Source: Prunus persica | Taxonomy: Eukaryota; Streptophyta; Magnoliopsida; Rosales; Rosaceae | DNA length: 64,000 bases | NCBI RefSeq assembly: GCF_000346465.2 | Contig: NC_034012.1 | Location: forward strand, 12,488,972 to 12,552,971 | Reading direction: 5' to 3' | Shown here: positions 25,501-37,470 of the stretch, piece by piece | Layout: each line of letters starts with the position of its first letter | Numbering within the stretch: position 1 is the first letter of the stretch | The notes under the pieces: model-generated | Told to the model about the DNA's origin: nothing | The model's input: only the letters and a program-made list of their open reading frames with translations | Database searches by the model: none | Made by a program: the position numbers and the translations under genes

Positions 25501-26819
25501 TCAAAGCTGTCTTGATAGTTTTGGTAGAAAGCCTTAAAATTCTTAGTGTCGTTTAAAATTTATTTTGATAAATATGTGAAGCTTCTTAGAATGCACATTT
25601 TTCTTGTACTTTGTTATAATATTATCCCATAATTTTTGTTATTATGGGTTGATAACTTGAAACTTTCTTTTTATAATATACCTATATTTAATATACCCCC
25701 CCCAGGGTATCACAAGCATTATGCACATTTAGCCTGATGATGGTGGCTTCTTGTTTCAGGTTTGTATTTTTGCCTATGGACAAACAGGATCAGGGAAAAC
25801 CTATACCATGATGGGTAACCCAGGAGATCCAGAGGAAAAAGGGCTGATACCCCGTTCACTAGAACAAATTTTTAAAACCAGACAATCACTTCAACCACAA
25901 GGTTGGAAATATGAAATGCAGGTGAGTGGAATCTCTCTCTCTCTCAGTTATTCTAGTTATATGAATGTATTAATCATTGCATTCTTTTTATATGTAATTT
26001 TCACTTATTTTGACAATATATGTAGGTGTCGATGTTGGAAATATATAATGAAACTATTCGTGATCTATTATCACCAAATCGATCATCTTCAGATATGTTA
26101 CGAACAGAAAATGGTATTGGTGGAAAGCAATATACGATCAAACATGATGGAAATGGAAACACTCATGTATCTGATCTTACCATTGTGGATGTGCGCACTG
26201 CTAAAGAGGTCTCATTTCTCTTAGAGCGGGCTGCACATAGCAGGTTGTAAATCTAAATACTAATTCTCTTTTATTACCTCCTGTAATCTTGACTGACATA
26301 TCCTCCCATGCTTGTTAGTTTTGTATTTCTTACTCCTCTTTTGTGCATGTTTGTATATCCTTTCTGAACTTTCCCTAACGATATGCTTGACATTGGGGAT
26401 ACAACTCTAACTCAATGAATTGAAAATGTTGTTATTATTTGAGGAAGAAAATTGCTTTTGAAAGAAAGGTGGGCAACTGATCCACATACATCACAAGTGA
26501 TGTTTTTACTCGTACTTTTTCTTGTTGTCTATGTAATTTAGTACTTACCAAGCAAAATGAAAGGAGAAAAAAAAATGATTTACTTATCTTCTACTTGGTT
26601 CCTAACAGGTCTGTAGGCAAAACCCAAATGAACGAGCAATCGTCAAGAAGCCATTTTGTCTTCACACTACGCATATCTGGTGTCAATGAGGTAGCAACAT
26701 CTCTTTTATGTATAAATACTCTACTGTATTCATGTGCTAATGTTTTGACTCTGTCTTGTTCATATTTGTATTATTGTGCTTACTTTTCTTAACTTACCCT
26801 TTCATCTTAGAGTACTGAA

Positions 26820-26854
<35 letters not shown>

Positions 26855-27572
26855 TGCCGGGAGTGAACGACTTTCTAAAAGTGGGTCAACTGGGGACCGA
26901 CTGAAAGAAACTCAAGTATTTTACGGAAACCTTCATAATCTATTTTGTTTATATGTTCTCATTTTCATTTTGTTTTTGGTAATTACATGTATGTATGTTT
27001 ATTTTATTCAGGCCATCAACAAAAGTCTCTCATCTTTAAGTGATGTAATATTTGCCTTGGCAAAGAAGGAGGACCACGTACCATTTCGGAACTCAAAGCT
27101 TACATATCTTCTTCAGGTTGTTGTTTACTTGTTAAGTGATATATGAAAATGATTTAAGTTTATTTTTGGAACATCCCATCCCATATGTTCTTCTTGAAAG
27201 GCCTGAAATTTTCACTCTTAAGAAGTTTCCTTTAGTTAAATCACACTTGAATCGTAAAAGAATTTAGTTCTGTTATCTTATTGTGCTTGGCTGTTGAGTG
27301 TTAACAAAATCCTGGTTGCTGTTTTCATCTTTCGTTTTTTTTTTTTTGGATTATTGAAGACATTCTAAACTCTTAAATCTAATATTGACCAGCCATGCCT
27401 AGGAGGAGACTCAAAGACATTGATGGTCGTAAACATCTCTCCTGAGCCCTCTTCAGCGGGTGAATCACTCTGTTCACTTCGTTTTGCTTCACGAGTAAAT
27501 GCTTGTGATATTGGAATTCCACGACGTCAGACCAATATGCGGCTTCCAGATTCACGTTTGAGCTACGGTTGA
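22591..27572 (+). CDS. ATK3: Kinesin-14, C-terminal motor (ATK2/ATK3 type)
   Basis: A minus-end-directed microtubule motor of the spindle and phragmoplast. Sixteen exons: 22591-22782, 22939-23083, 23162-23271, 23357-23476, 23586-23768, 24336-24545, 24631-24705, 24847-24993, 25061-25199, 25303-25412, 25760-25921, 26026-26243, 26609-26690, 26811-26915, 27012-27116 and 27393-27572. They close in frame to 760 residues (ATK3 is about 754). A short head is followed by a long coiled coil (about 65-390), the kinesin-14 neck [15 protein letters not shown] at 395-409, the P-loop GQTGSGKT at 484-491, switch I NEQSSRSH at 611-618 and switch [11 protein letters not shown] at 643-651. The motor lies at the C-terminus, as in minus-end motors. 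Gene order favours ATK3 (At5g54670). Confidence 0.95.
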
Positions 27573-28027
27573 TCTTTGATCGAAGGTTTCTTTTTTATTT
27601 GAAGTAACCAGTGATTTGTATCTGCACCAATCGTATCATAAAGTGAAAATTTGGGAGTGATTCTAACATAGGCTTATCTGTATAGTGAAGATAGTGTATT
27701 TGTATAACTAAGCTGAGAGAATTTTCTATTCTAACTAGTGATTGTATTGAGCTTGATTTCTCAATAACATTTTCCTCCTTAATCTTCTAAAGTAATTCTT
27801 GATTACTTCTTCGATGTTGTCGAGGTAAAAGGGACTAGAAGCAAAAAATAGAGTGCATTCTCATAGCCATAATCTCGAAGGCTCATAACTCAGCCTTGTT
27901 GTCATGTACAAGTTATCTGCTTTTACATTTGCAAATTCAATCCGACAAAGAGTGAACTTTGAAACTGATAGAACTAGATGTGCAGTTCAACTAATCTTGC
28001 TCTTATCAGAGGGACATATTTGGAGTT
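27573..28027. other. Intergenic between convergent genes
   Basis: Holds the 3' ends of the kinesin (+) and the PsbQ-like gene (-). Nothing else seen. Confidence 0.6.
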
Positions 28028-28906
28028 TCATGCCATTCGATCCATGACCTCCTGGAGAATAACTGTTGTGTCTTTATAATATGATTCAGTCTCGGATAGG
28101 TTGCGTTGCCTCACAGCGCCATCAAGCTGTTGACAGAAAGTAAAAGGAATTCTCAAGCAGCTGCATGGAATCTAAACAATAAATTATGTGTTCATTTTGA
28201 TACCTTTTCTACGGTGTCAAACAATCTATTAGCAAGATCAGTGAGAGGTTGTTTCTCATCGACTGGTGCTGCAGAGATAACTTGGTCGAAATCAAAGTAC
28301 ATGAATGTGGATTTTAGCCGCAGGAACCTTCTAACATAGTTTAGGGTATCTTGTGCAATCAAATCTGCCATTGCCAGGAGATCAAATGCATATTTCTTAA
28401 GCCTAAACTTCCTCCCTTTGGTTCCAATGTTTGCCATGTAGAGACCCTTTTTCAGAAAAGAACGAGTCCCCGTCTTCTCATTTGCAATTTCTGCGACGAA
28501 AACATGGGTTGCAAGTAAAGAAAAGTTCGGCTGAAATTTTTGGAAACAAGTTAAGGCTTGAAGCAGCTTGGAGTGAATGACAATGTAGCAAATGTTACAA
28601 CACTTAAACTGCTCAGTAGGAAAACTTACTGTTTTCAGCAGAAGGCACGGGCAGGGGGCCGTCGATCCAGAACCCGTTGCCCTCAGCAAGAGAGACTCCA
28701 TTGCAGGAGTTCCCAACAAGTGCAATAGAGGCGAGGCCTAATGCTAGTCTTCTTGTAGTTTGTAGTGGCTGTTCCTGAAAATCATCTTTTTTCTTGCCCA
28801 TAAAGCCAACAATGCTCACTCTCTTTTGGGTCCCTTGTATGCCTGGAAGCCTTGGTATGGCTGGCAGTGTTTCAGAGACTCCATTTAAGTTTGCCAAACG
28901 AGCCAT
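28028..28906 (-). CDS. PNSL2: PsbQ-like lumenal subunit of the photosynthetic NDH complex (PNSL2/3 type)
   Basis: These proteins belong to the lumenal subcomplex of the chloroplast NADH dehydrogenase-like complex in cyclic electron flow. Three exons, 28906-28630, 28490-28204 and 28126-28028, give 220 residues. The N-terminus is a two-part targeting sequence: a plastid transit region, then twin arginines (52-53) before a hydrophobic stretch ([12 protein letters not shown]), as in Tat-type lumenal signals. The mature part is PsbQ-like, with [29 protein letters not shown] and [14 protein letters not shown], ending VMDRMA. I chose the ATG at 28906 because the upstream in-frame extension has no other ATG. 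PNSL2 is the better fit from memory; PNSL3 is not excluded. Confidence 0.85.
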
Positions 28907-30319
28907 TGTACAAGAATTGGCTAAGGAAATGGTAGGCTTGAGCGACCAAAAAGAGTGGGTTGGCAAGAATTTCAGCTATATCCTTTAGGAAATTGCAGGC
29001 TACTACTGACCACCAAAAGGATATCCTCTCAAGGGATAAATTAGTCATTATACAAGGCCCAATCATTTATGCATAACCTCAAATTGCAGTAGCCCAACCC
29101 TTTGTGCATCAGCCCACATGGAATCTTATAGATTCCCCAATTTTTTGGATAGTCCATGTGTTTTTTTTTTTTTTTGAATGAAATGTAGATGTGGTGCATT
29201 TTAATAGTACTATTATTGACACTTCGACAAGTCATCATGCACTCCTTCTTGAAGTGAAATTTCTTCATTATATTTTTATACCGGAAACTTATGGTGCCAA
29301 TAATAACTCGTTATTTTAGTGTCGTGAAAAAAAAGAGAAAAATAAAAAATTCAAGGCGTGTTATTAGAAAAGTTCCTCAAAAAATAAAAAATCAAGGCGT
29401 TATAATTTGACAAAGACGTGGGTCTTATCAACTTGTGTGCCAATACAATTATACAAGGTATGGGGTCTCTACATGTTTAAAATATTTTGACTTAAACACA
29501 AGTATATCTTGGCTTGGCTCAAAAAGTTCCCAGAAAAAGTGAACTACTACGAAGAAAGATAAAACTTTTTCTATCCTTCAAAATAGTTGCTGGGTTCCTA
29601 TCTCTGCATCTAATCATTGATATGCAGATTGATTGAAAAATAATACCGGAAATAGTTGCATCCCTTCTCCTCAATTGTAAACACAAGACGTGTATGCAAA
29701 GTAATGCATGGGTTCCTGTCTCTTCATTTATCAAGATTTTTTTTTGGTTGGATCTCTTTGTTTTCTTCAAGTTTGAAAGCTCGTTTAAGTGGTGCCACAT
29801 ATTTTGTTTACCGACAGATAGATTGATAATAACTTCTCCGACGGTCAATCAAGACCACAACAATCATTAACAGTGTAATAATATAACATGCTATTATTTA
29901 TTAATAAAAATTGTGACATATGAGATACTTTTCAGTTTCTGATACATATATGTACAGATTTTCTCTTATGCGAGTGTTCGGATGTTATTATTATACGGAC
30001 ACTATGTATTTTCTATTATCTCTTCATGTTTACAATATCATTCGCACGATAAATATCTTATGTTAGTCATATTTGAATGTACAACGCATGCCTCGATAAG
30101 GTTGTTGTGGTTTCTATGTAGTTCATATCCTTACTTGTTTTTTATGTACGTTGATGTTGTGCTTATGGTTAAAATATGTCATTTCAGACTATTTCGTTTA
30201 ACTTACATAACTTCTAAAAACTCCCCAAGTCTTCAACCCAAAAACGACGCCATTTTTATTAACTTTAATTAGAGAGGCAGTATAGCCATCAGTGGGCAGG
30301 CCAATTAACTCCAAACCTC
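28907..30319. other. Intergenic between divergent genes
   Basis: Probable promoters of the PsbQ-like gene (with GGCCCA motifs near 29055) and of the thioredoxin gene. A T run lies at 29161-29175. No gene seen. Confidence 0.55.
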
Positions 30320-30326
30320 TATATAA
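30320..30326 (+). promoter_or_regulatory. TATA box of the CXXS thioredoxin gene
   Basis: TATATAA, 75 bases upstream of the ATG at 30395, in a good position for a plant core promoter. Confidence 0.5.
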
Positions 30327-30394
30327 GTTGCACCATCTTTCCAGAAAAAAAGATGAAGAAGGAGGAGCAGGGTAGCTAGGAGCAACTAAGATAT

Positions 30395-32119
30395 ATGGAT
30401 GTGCATGATCAGCGGCAGCTCAAGAAGTCAAGGGTTGTCAGAGTGAACTCTGAGGAATTATGGGATTTCTTTATCACTCAAGCTGCCAATCAAGGCTGCC
30501 CTGTGAGTTTATTATTATTATTATTATTATTATTTTGTCTCTGTGTATGTTAATTTGCTTCCTTACCATATTTTGGTACTTAAAAAACTCTGTTAATAAT
30601 CTATATTGTTCTCAGTTTGAAACTGAGTTTGGGAAAATGGAGCTTGGTGTAATTTGCTTGACTTGAGATTATTGCAGGTGATGGTGCATTTTACTGCTGC
30701 CTGGTGCATGCCCTCTGTTGCCATGAATTCATTCTTTGAGGAATTGGTCTTCAACTACCACGATAGAGTCAAATGCTGAATTACCCTCTAAACTTGTATC
30801 ATACTTTCGTTTTATCCCCATCTTTTTTTGTTGTTGAAAAATTGAGGATATGAATTAAATTTTATTGTCAATTTGCCCCCCACTGTTATAGTGGGAGACA
30901 TTCCATCCATGACTCTGTTAAATAAGCCACGTGTATGGCACCTGACACACTTTCCCTCTCTGCTCCACTCTCTCTTCCTCAGAAACCCAAACCCAAACCA
31001 AACCCAGTTACAGAGAGCTAAAGAAAATGGGAAGGAATGTTCACCGGCAATAACGCTGATGTCACCTTGGCACTACTTTTCTGATCTGCCATGCTCATCA
31101 GCATCGTCGTATTCCTCCCCATTTTCTTCAGCTCTCTGTAACTGGGTTTGGTTTGAGTTGGGTTTTTGAGGAAAAGAGAGGGAAAGTGTGTCAGGTACCA
31201 TAAACGTGACTTATTTAACAGAGTCATGGATGGAATGTCTCCTACTCTAACGGTGGGGGGCAAATTAGTAATAAATTTAATTAATATCCTTAATTTTCTA
31301 AAAAAAAAGATTTAAAAGTAAATCAAAAGTATGATACAATTTTAGGGGGTAATTCGGCATTTAACTCACCAAGATATTCTGTTTCTCTTGGTGGATGTTG
31401 ATGAGGTACTCTATATATATACATTTTATTGAGTTTAAATGAGAGGTCATGGCTCATAGAAAAATATAAGTTGGATACCAGATCATCTCTGTCTGTTTTC
31501 AAGGTTAAATATCTTTTTCCTTTTAAGAGAAGCATATTATAATATTGGTGGTGGGAATTAAAATAAATGGTCTAGACTCTGCAATATGGTGTCACACGAT
31601 CACTTGCATGTTTAGTATACTATATGAAACACAAGGCAAATGTTTATTTTAAATATAAAAGCCATCTAAAAAAATTAAATATATTTCTTGGAAAACATAT
31701 TATTAAATAAATATTTAGAAAATAATAAAACTAACTAATTCACATATCAATATCTGTAATATAATTCAATTTCTAATAATAGAGAGTTATAGATTATAAA
31801 TAAATTGGACAAACAATAATTTTCACAAAAAAAAAATCTAGAGTTCATCATAGAAAACCATTTTCTGTGTCAATTGGGTATTTTTGAAGTTTGTTGACAT
31901 GTCTCTATCAATCAGAATGCTAGATGTAATGTGTTTATCTTCAGTTTTTTCATACATTTTACTTATTTAATTGTGTGCATGATGTAAACCTTTTACCAGG
32001 GAGTTGCCCTCAAGATGGAAATTAAAGCCATGCCTACTTTCCTCATGATGAAAGGAGGAGGCTCAACTGATAAGCTTGTGGGTGCTAATCCATATGCCAT
32101 CAAGAAAATGCTCAAATAA
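30395..32119 (+). pseudogene. CXXS1: Thioredoxin-like CXXS1, exon 2 split by a MITE
   Basis: CXXS thioredoxins have a monocysteinic site and act mainly as disulfide isomerases. Exon 1 is 30395-30502. Exon 2 starts at 30678 and carries the active site WCMPS (45-49). At 30766 a 602-bp MITE begins. Exon 2 resumes after it (31377-31405) with ILFLLVDVDE. Exon 3, 32000-32119, encodes MEIKAMPTFLMMKGGGS and ends in TAA. Read through the MITE, a TGA at 30777-30779 stops the protein at 69 residues, before the central strand and the cis-proline (MPT). The added 611 bases also shift the frame. All flanking splice sites and codons look intact, so the loss is recent, or the MITE is removed from the transcript. 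Without the MITE the protein would be about 114 residues. Confidence 0.85.
30766..31367. mobile_element. 602-bp MITE with long inverted repeats in the CXXS1 exon
   Basis: The ends are GAGTCAAATGCTGAATTACC and, inverted, GAGTTAAATGCCGAATTACC. Inverted complementarity continues through the element: the GGGGGGCAAATT, ACTCTGTTAAATAA and AACCCAGTTACAGAGAG segments recur inverted. ACCACGATA (30757-30765) and ACCAAGATA (31368-31376) flank it, a 9-base target duplication with one mismatch, which suggests a Mutator-like family. It has no coding capacity. A transcript through it would form a long hairpin. Confidence 0.85.
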
Positions 32120-32975
32120 TAATGAACTATAGTGGGAAAATGTACGTGGATGATGCCCATGATTTTTCATTAATTAAGACCATAATTAAACATCTTTGTG
32201 GTAAATAAAACTAGTGCCAATGTGCCTGTTTCAATTCAGGACATTGCCTAATTGTATTCCTAGCTCTGACGGACCATCTAGCCATAATATTATATGGTTT
32301 AATACAAAAATTAAAGGCCAAATCGCATTTTTGGTTCTTGCGGTTGTTTTGGTTTATTTTAGTTTTTAATATTTTATTCATATTTTAATGAATTTAAAAT
32401 TAACAAGAATTTAAAAATATGAGACTCACGGTGCCATATAAACAACTAAAGGAGAGATTTGATAGAAACCCTAACGGCAGAATCACATTGTAACAAATTT
32501 AAAAATACGAAGTATGTTATTGTAAATTGAAAGAGTATGAACTAATATTTTTTAAGAGTGTAACTATAAGATATGAAACTGTAATTAACCCAAAATTATA
32601 AACGTGGAAACTAAAATAATGGAAACAAAAAGTTGAAAACGAATCAAACTACGGAAGTTCGGCCAAAATTAATTAGATATGAAATGAAGCCCAAGCCCAT
32701 GGAATTGGTAATCCAGGCCCAAAACCCAGAAAAAGCGTTTACTGGGAGGTAATGTTGGATCAATGACGAAACACACACGCAAAACACACACCACCTGTTG
32801 CCACCAATCCCCACATCATCATCAAGCACACAGATTCCCCCTCTCTCTCATCCCAAGTGAACCCACCAACCCACGAACGGCGAAGCCTTTCAATTGCCCC
32901 CTGTTTGGTTCCGAGGATATCACCAATTCCCAGCCGGAAAACCCCTTTTTTTGTCTTTTCCGGCAGCGTCCAAAC
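32120..32975. other. Intergenic and ILR3 promoter/leader
   Basis: No gene. The last 200 bases are CT- and CA-rich and likely form the ILR3 5' leader. The minus-strand ORF over 32760-33182 is a shadow of the GC-rich exon. Confidence 0.5.
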
Positions 32976-35724
32976 ATGGTCTCCCCGGAAAACACCAACT
33001 GGCTCTTTGATTATGGACTGATCGACGACGCCCCTGTCCTGGATGGGAACTTCCCTGTCTCCTCCTCCGGCTTCACTTGGCCCGTTCAGCCCCTCGCCGG
33101 CTCCTCTAGCGTCAGGTGCCTTTTCAATTCTCTTATCTTTTTCACTGATAATTAAGTAATATTTGTACTCCGTATAAACCAAACTAGGGTTTTTATTCTT
33201 TTTGAATATTCGATTTTTCTTCGATTTTGGGTATTTTATATAATCTATAAATAATTGGGTGCTTCTTGTTATTTGTGGCTCATCTGTTGGGATTGAGTGG
33301 TTGAAATTGCTGATTTCGGTACTTTTTTTTTTTTTTTTTTGGTCTTATTCCAAATATATTGGTTAGGGTTTTGGGAATGTTTCTGAGGATTTGATTAGTT
33401 GGGTCTATTTAGGACTTGGAAATGTGTGCTCGGAGACCTAAATTGAAGCAGTTTATCGATCTTGTGTCTTAAGTTTGGGCTGGCTACTTATTTTGGTGGG
33501 TTGAAATGCTATGTCTGAACATCTCAATCTCAATTTTTTTGAAACGTTTACTTGTTAGGGCATTATAGGATAGTTGTCTGCACAGGTAGGAAAAAAGAAT
33601 CAAATTTTGACCAGAATATCACTTGTTTAGGGTGTTTGGCTGAGTAAAGAAAATGGAGGTAACCTTTTTTATTAATGAAGAAAAGTGTGATTCCAACAAT
33701 TTAGTGAATCTCCAGCTGCGACGGACCAAATGCTTGCTATATGATTTGAGTAGTAAGAGATTGTGGGATGAAGTCTACTTGTCCGCCCGACTTGAAGTTT
33801 TCTTGGTGGTCACTGTGAGAAACTCCGGATAGCAATGTTACTTCTATCACTTGATTTAATCTTTTTTCTATGTACACTTGAGATTTTAGTGTTTATGCAT
33901 TAGGTGGTGTACTACTGTTGGTAGTGGGTACATCATAGAAAATCTTACCAAGAAATTTCTAAGGGATTTGAGTTATTTTCTACTGGAAGAAGAAGATGAC
34001 TTCAGTGCTGGTGATATGGGATGGACAGTTGGTTCTCATAGTGATGAGGGTTTCTGATGAAAAATGTTACACATATATGCATATATTCATGCTTGTCCAA
34101 AAAAAGATCCTAGAGTTGCAATCGATACAGACTGGACCAATTTTAAATGACTGGTTAGGGAACAGTTCATTGGCTTGGTTTACCTTTTGGGTTCATTGTG
34201 CGAGCATATATTATATTAATGAGAAAAGGTTTGGTATAAATTTTCTTTTTGCTAGCTGGTTGGAGACAACGGAGTGCAGCAATGTTTTGGATGTTTGTAT
34301 CATGATCTGTTTTTAATGCGTAAAGTTTACTTTGTACTACCTGTTACTAGTGTTTGTATTGTTCATGCACTTTTTAGAGTTGGTCATTTTTGTGGTTGCT
34401 CACTTATTTTCTTTATTTGACATTATCTGTTTCGTAGTGTTGAAATTGATGGCTCATTGGGGGATGCAGAGGGAGTTAAGGAATCTGGCTCAAAAAAGAG
34501 GTACAAACTCGATTGTTCTCATCAAATAAATCACAATTTGTAACCACTTCAACTCCAAAAAGTTTGTTCTCATTGACTCTTCTCTGGGCATTATACCTTT
34601 TCATATTTGGCTAAGTTCTGAATGCCTGTGCTGCTATGGAGGATTGTAAACTAAATTTTATCATGAGGTCTTTAGTCACTAACAAGCGTTGCTTACTTGC
34701 CATCATAAACTATAATTGGTTTTAGATGAAGAATTTTGAGCCAATATCATTTCAGTTGGTTTAATTTATTTCAGTTTTGTGTTAAAGCATTTCTTGTCAT
34801 TTGTTGACAAAGTATCATGTTATCTTCAAAATCACAACTCAGAAACTATTATGTTAATATTATAGTGAGCTGATCAAAGTTAGTAAATTTATTTTGTATT
34901 TATCTTATTCAAGCTGTCTTCTTCTATCTGTTGCATTTTTCTCCTTGCAGGGTCAGAACTGAATCATGCAGTGGATCTAGTTCCAAGGCATGCAGGGAGA
35001 AGTTGCGAAGGGATAGGCTAAACGACAAGTATTCTTTTTGTTCTCTCTCCTTTCCCCCTTTTTCTGCCCCCCCTTCCCTCCCCTTCTATCTTCCCCTCTC
35101 TTTGAGGCAGACTTCTTTTATGCTTGACATGAACCAATAATAGGTTTCTCGAATTGGGCTCTATATTAGAGCCTGGAAGGCCCCCCAAGACGGACAAGGC
35201 TGCTATATTGGTGGATGCTGTCCGAATGGTGAATCAGTTACGCGGTGAAGCCCAAAAGTTGAAGGACTCAAATTCAAGCCTCCAGGAGAAGATCAAGGAA
35301 TTGAAGGTAAGCCTTTGGTTCTTTTAATTGGAAATTTGAGGATTATTTGTTAGAAACCTTGAATTCTAGATGGTTTCTGCCCTTTTGTCTACCTGTTAGA
35401 TATGGATAGAGCTTAGATACAAAAACTACATGTAAAACCCTTTCCCCCTTCATGCAGGCAGAGAAGAATGAACTTCGTGATGAGAAGCAGAGGTTGAAGT
35501 TAGAGAAAGAGAAGTTGGAGCAGCAACTGAAGGCCATGAATGCACAGCCAGGCTTCTTGCCTCCCCCTCCTGCAATTCCTGCTGCATTTGCTGCCCAAGG
35601 CCAAGCTCACGGCAACAAGCTGGTGCCTTTCATTGGATACCCTGGGGTTGCCATGTGGCAGTTCATGCCACCTGCCTCAGTGGATACTTCGCAGGATCAT
35701 GTACTCCGCCCACCAGTTGCTTAA
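32976..35724 (+). CDS. ILR3: bHLH transcription factor ILR3 (bHLH105-like)
   Basis: ILR3 is a subgroup IVc bHLH factor of iron homeostasis that dimerises with related bHLHs and PYE. Exons 32976-33115, 34438-34500, 34951-35028, 35144-35306 and 35458-35724 close in frame to 236 residues. The start MVSPENTNWLFDYG matches the family. The bHLH domain lies at about 80-128: the basic part is KACREKLRRDRLNDKF with the E and R needed for E-box contact, then ILEPGRPPKTDKAAIL. A leucine-zipper-like coiled coil (KLKDSNSSLQEKIKELK to KLEQQLKAMNA) follows. The C-terminus ends PPASVDTSQDHVLRPPVA, nearly invariant in ILR3 proteins as I recall them. It sits two genes from GAUT12, as in Arabidopsis (At5g54680, 54690). 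Confidence 0.97.
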
Positions 35725-36349
35725 GTTGGCAAGATCTAAGATGATTCGGGTGATTTGGGATAACATTTTGTCCCCAACAAGTTTATTGTCCTGTCATTGC
35801 TCTTGTATTTTTCCTTTTATTGTCTACTAACTGAATTTGGTGGGTGATTTAACTGTATTTGCAACTGTAATTGCAACCTGGGTACTTTTATGAATTAATG
35901 ATGGTATTCTCATGTAAATGGTATTAACTACTTTTAAGTGAATCTGGCAACTCCTCGTTACCAATTTGTTCGAGTGCACAGGAGTTGGGCTGACATTGCC
36001 CCGACTCAGGCATGTAGCTTTGTGGGGTTGGGGATTTGTAGTTGTATTCTGGAAAATGGGGCACTTTGTGGGTTTTGGATGGAGGTAACTTTTCAGCTGT
36101 GCGCTTTGTGGATTTGTAAAAGGAAAAATGGGTTTGCTTAGAATTTTGCAGCTCCACGAACGGTATATAAGCATGTTTTACGTGTTATGCATGGTAAAAG
36201 GAAAATGGAGTCATTCTCTGAGGACCCCAGACGGATAAAATCTGTGTGATAGTGTTCAGCTGCGGGTAGAAAAAGAAACTAGAAAAGATGGAAGTAACAA
36301 ATAATTGCATCATAAAAGGTGAAAGTAACTAAAGGTTGAACTGCTTTTT
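35725..36349. other. ILR3 3' flank and intergenic
   Basis: ILR3 3' UTR and a short spacer. ORFs on both strands between 35827 and 36174 overlap and resemble no known family. Confidence 0.5.
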
Positions 36350-36355
36350 TATAAA
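36350..36355 (+). promoter_or_regulatory. Possible TATA box of the DUF1995 gene
   Basis: TATAAA, 110 bases before the ATG at 36460, followed by a short leader. Confidence 0.4.
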
Positions 36356-36459
36356 GCTCTTGCAACTAGCAAGCAAAAAACCTTATCTTATAGTGCGCCT
36401 GGCAACTACTTATTTCTCTCCCAGACTCGGCTGTATGCAAACTCTGTTAAAGACTCAAA

Positions 36460-37470
36460 ATGGCTTCCAATCTTCTCAGGGTTCATACAAAAACCATTAA
36501 AACTGCAAAGCAACCAAACCCATTTCCACTCACTAAAACTCTCTCTTTCACTTCTCTTCCATTTCCCACACACCAACACCACCAACATATCTCCTTGCCT
36601 CCAATTTTCCTCCACAAATCCAAAATTACTACTTTGTCCCCACTCTGCTCCTTATCTTCTCCCACCCCTCCAAGCTCAAAAGAAGCAGCCATTCAACAAG
36701 CCAAAACCTGTCTCTCAACCACATTGGAAAAGCCCCTCAACAACCTCAGACTCACCAACAAGCTCAAGAAGCTCAAGCAGCCCAGATTTCGTATCGAAAT
36801 CCCGGTCATCGATGACTCTCCTGAATCCCTATCCCAGCTCGCTTTCCAGGTATTTCGAGACCTACCCATTAAAAGAAAAGGGTCCAAAGTTAACATCTTG
36901 ATCATATGGCCTAACCTTGCCTACACAGAAGCTGCATTAAAAGCCTTCGAGTCTAACCCTTCAAGCCCAGTTGAAAATTTAGACATATATTCGATCACCA
37001 ACGGTAATACCAGAATTTCGAGCTCTGCTGACGTGGCAGTGTTTGTGGCGCCAGAGGGAACCCAACTGGCTGATATGAAAAGTGTTGCTGATTTATTGTA
37101 CCCAAGGCCAGTGGTTATTTTCAACCCCAAGTGGGTGTTTGAGGATGAAGCTGAGTTTGGTGAGCTGAGTGGCTTTGTGGGTTCATTTGAGGTCATTTTT
37201 TCATTTATGGGTTTGGAAGTTCAGGGGCTTTTGAGCAAAAGAAATGGAGTGATTTTCAAGTGTGTGAGAGATGGGGTTGTGAGCGGTGAGAAGTGGGCTG
37301 TTCTTGTTGAAGAGGAAGGGCAATTGAAAGCGGTTTCAACGTTTAAATCGCGGCCATCAATCAGTGAAGTTGAGAATGTTTTGTATAATTTGATGGCAAT
37401 TAATTCGCCTGTTACGAAGTCCGTGAAGTTCTTCAGGGATTTGGTGTCTAATGTAACCGGAAAGAAGTAA
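36460..37470 (+). CDS. Plastid-targeted DUF1995 protein
   Basis: A single open frame of 336 residues with no intron. The first 70 or so residues are rich in Ser, Thr, Pro and Lys with few acids, as in a chloroplast transit peptide. From about 108 the sequence is a DUF1995 domain: RFRIEIPVIDDSPESLSQLA, ADVAVFVAPEGTQLADMK, PRPVVIFNPKW and GFVGSFEVIFSFMGLEVQG, ending LVSNVTGKK. DUF1995 occurs in the LPA3 photosystem II assembly factor and in a plastid adenylate kinase extension. Several plant members have no known role, so I give no symbol. It is followed 0.9 kb later by the end of the convergent GAUT12 gene. Confidence 0.85.
   Translation: MASNLLRVHTKTIKTAKQPNPFPLTKTLSFTSLPFPTHQHHQHISLPPIFLHKSKITTLSPLCSLSSPTPPSSKEAAIQQAKTCLSTTLEKPLNNLRLTNKLKKLKQPRFRIEIPVIDDSPESLSQLAFQVFRDLPIKRKGSKVNILIIWPNLAYTEAALKAFESNPSSPVENLDIYSITNGNTRISSSADVAVFVAPEGTQLADMKSVADLLYPRPVVIFNPKWVFEDEAEFGELSGFVGSFEVIFSFMGLEVQGLLSKRNGVIFKCVRDGVVSGEKWAVLVEEEGQLKAVSTFKSRPSISEVENVLYNLMAINSPVTKSVKFFRDLVSNVTGKK

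Noticed and set aside
32760..33182. Minus-strand ORF of 140 residues
   Set aside because: Opposite ILR3 exon 1 and leader; no family resemblance, and the sense exon is certain.
36483..37196. Minus-strand ORFs inside the DUF1995 gene
   Set aside because: Antisense shadows of one clean 336-codon frame.
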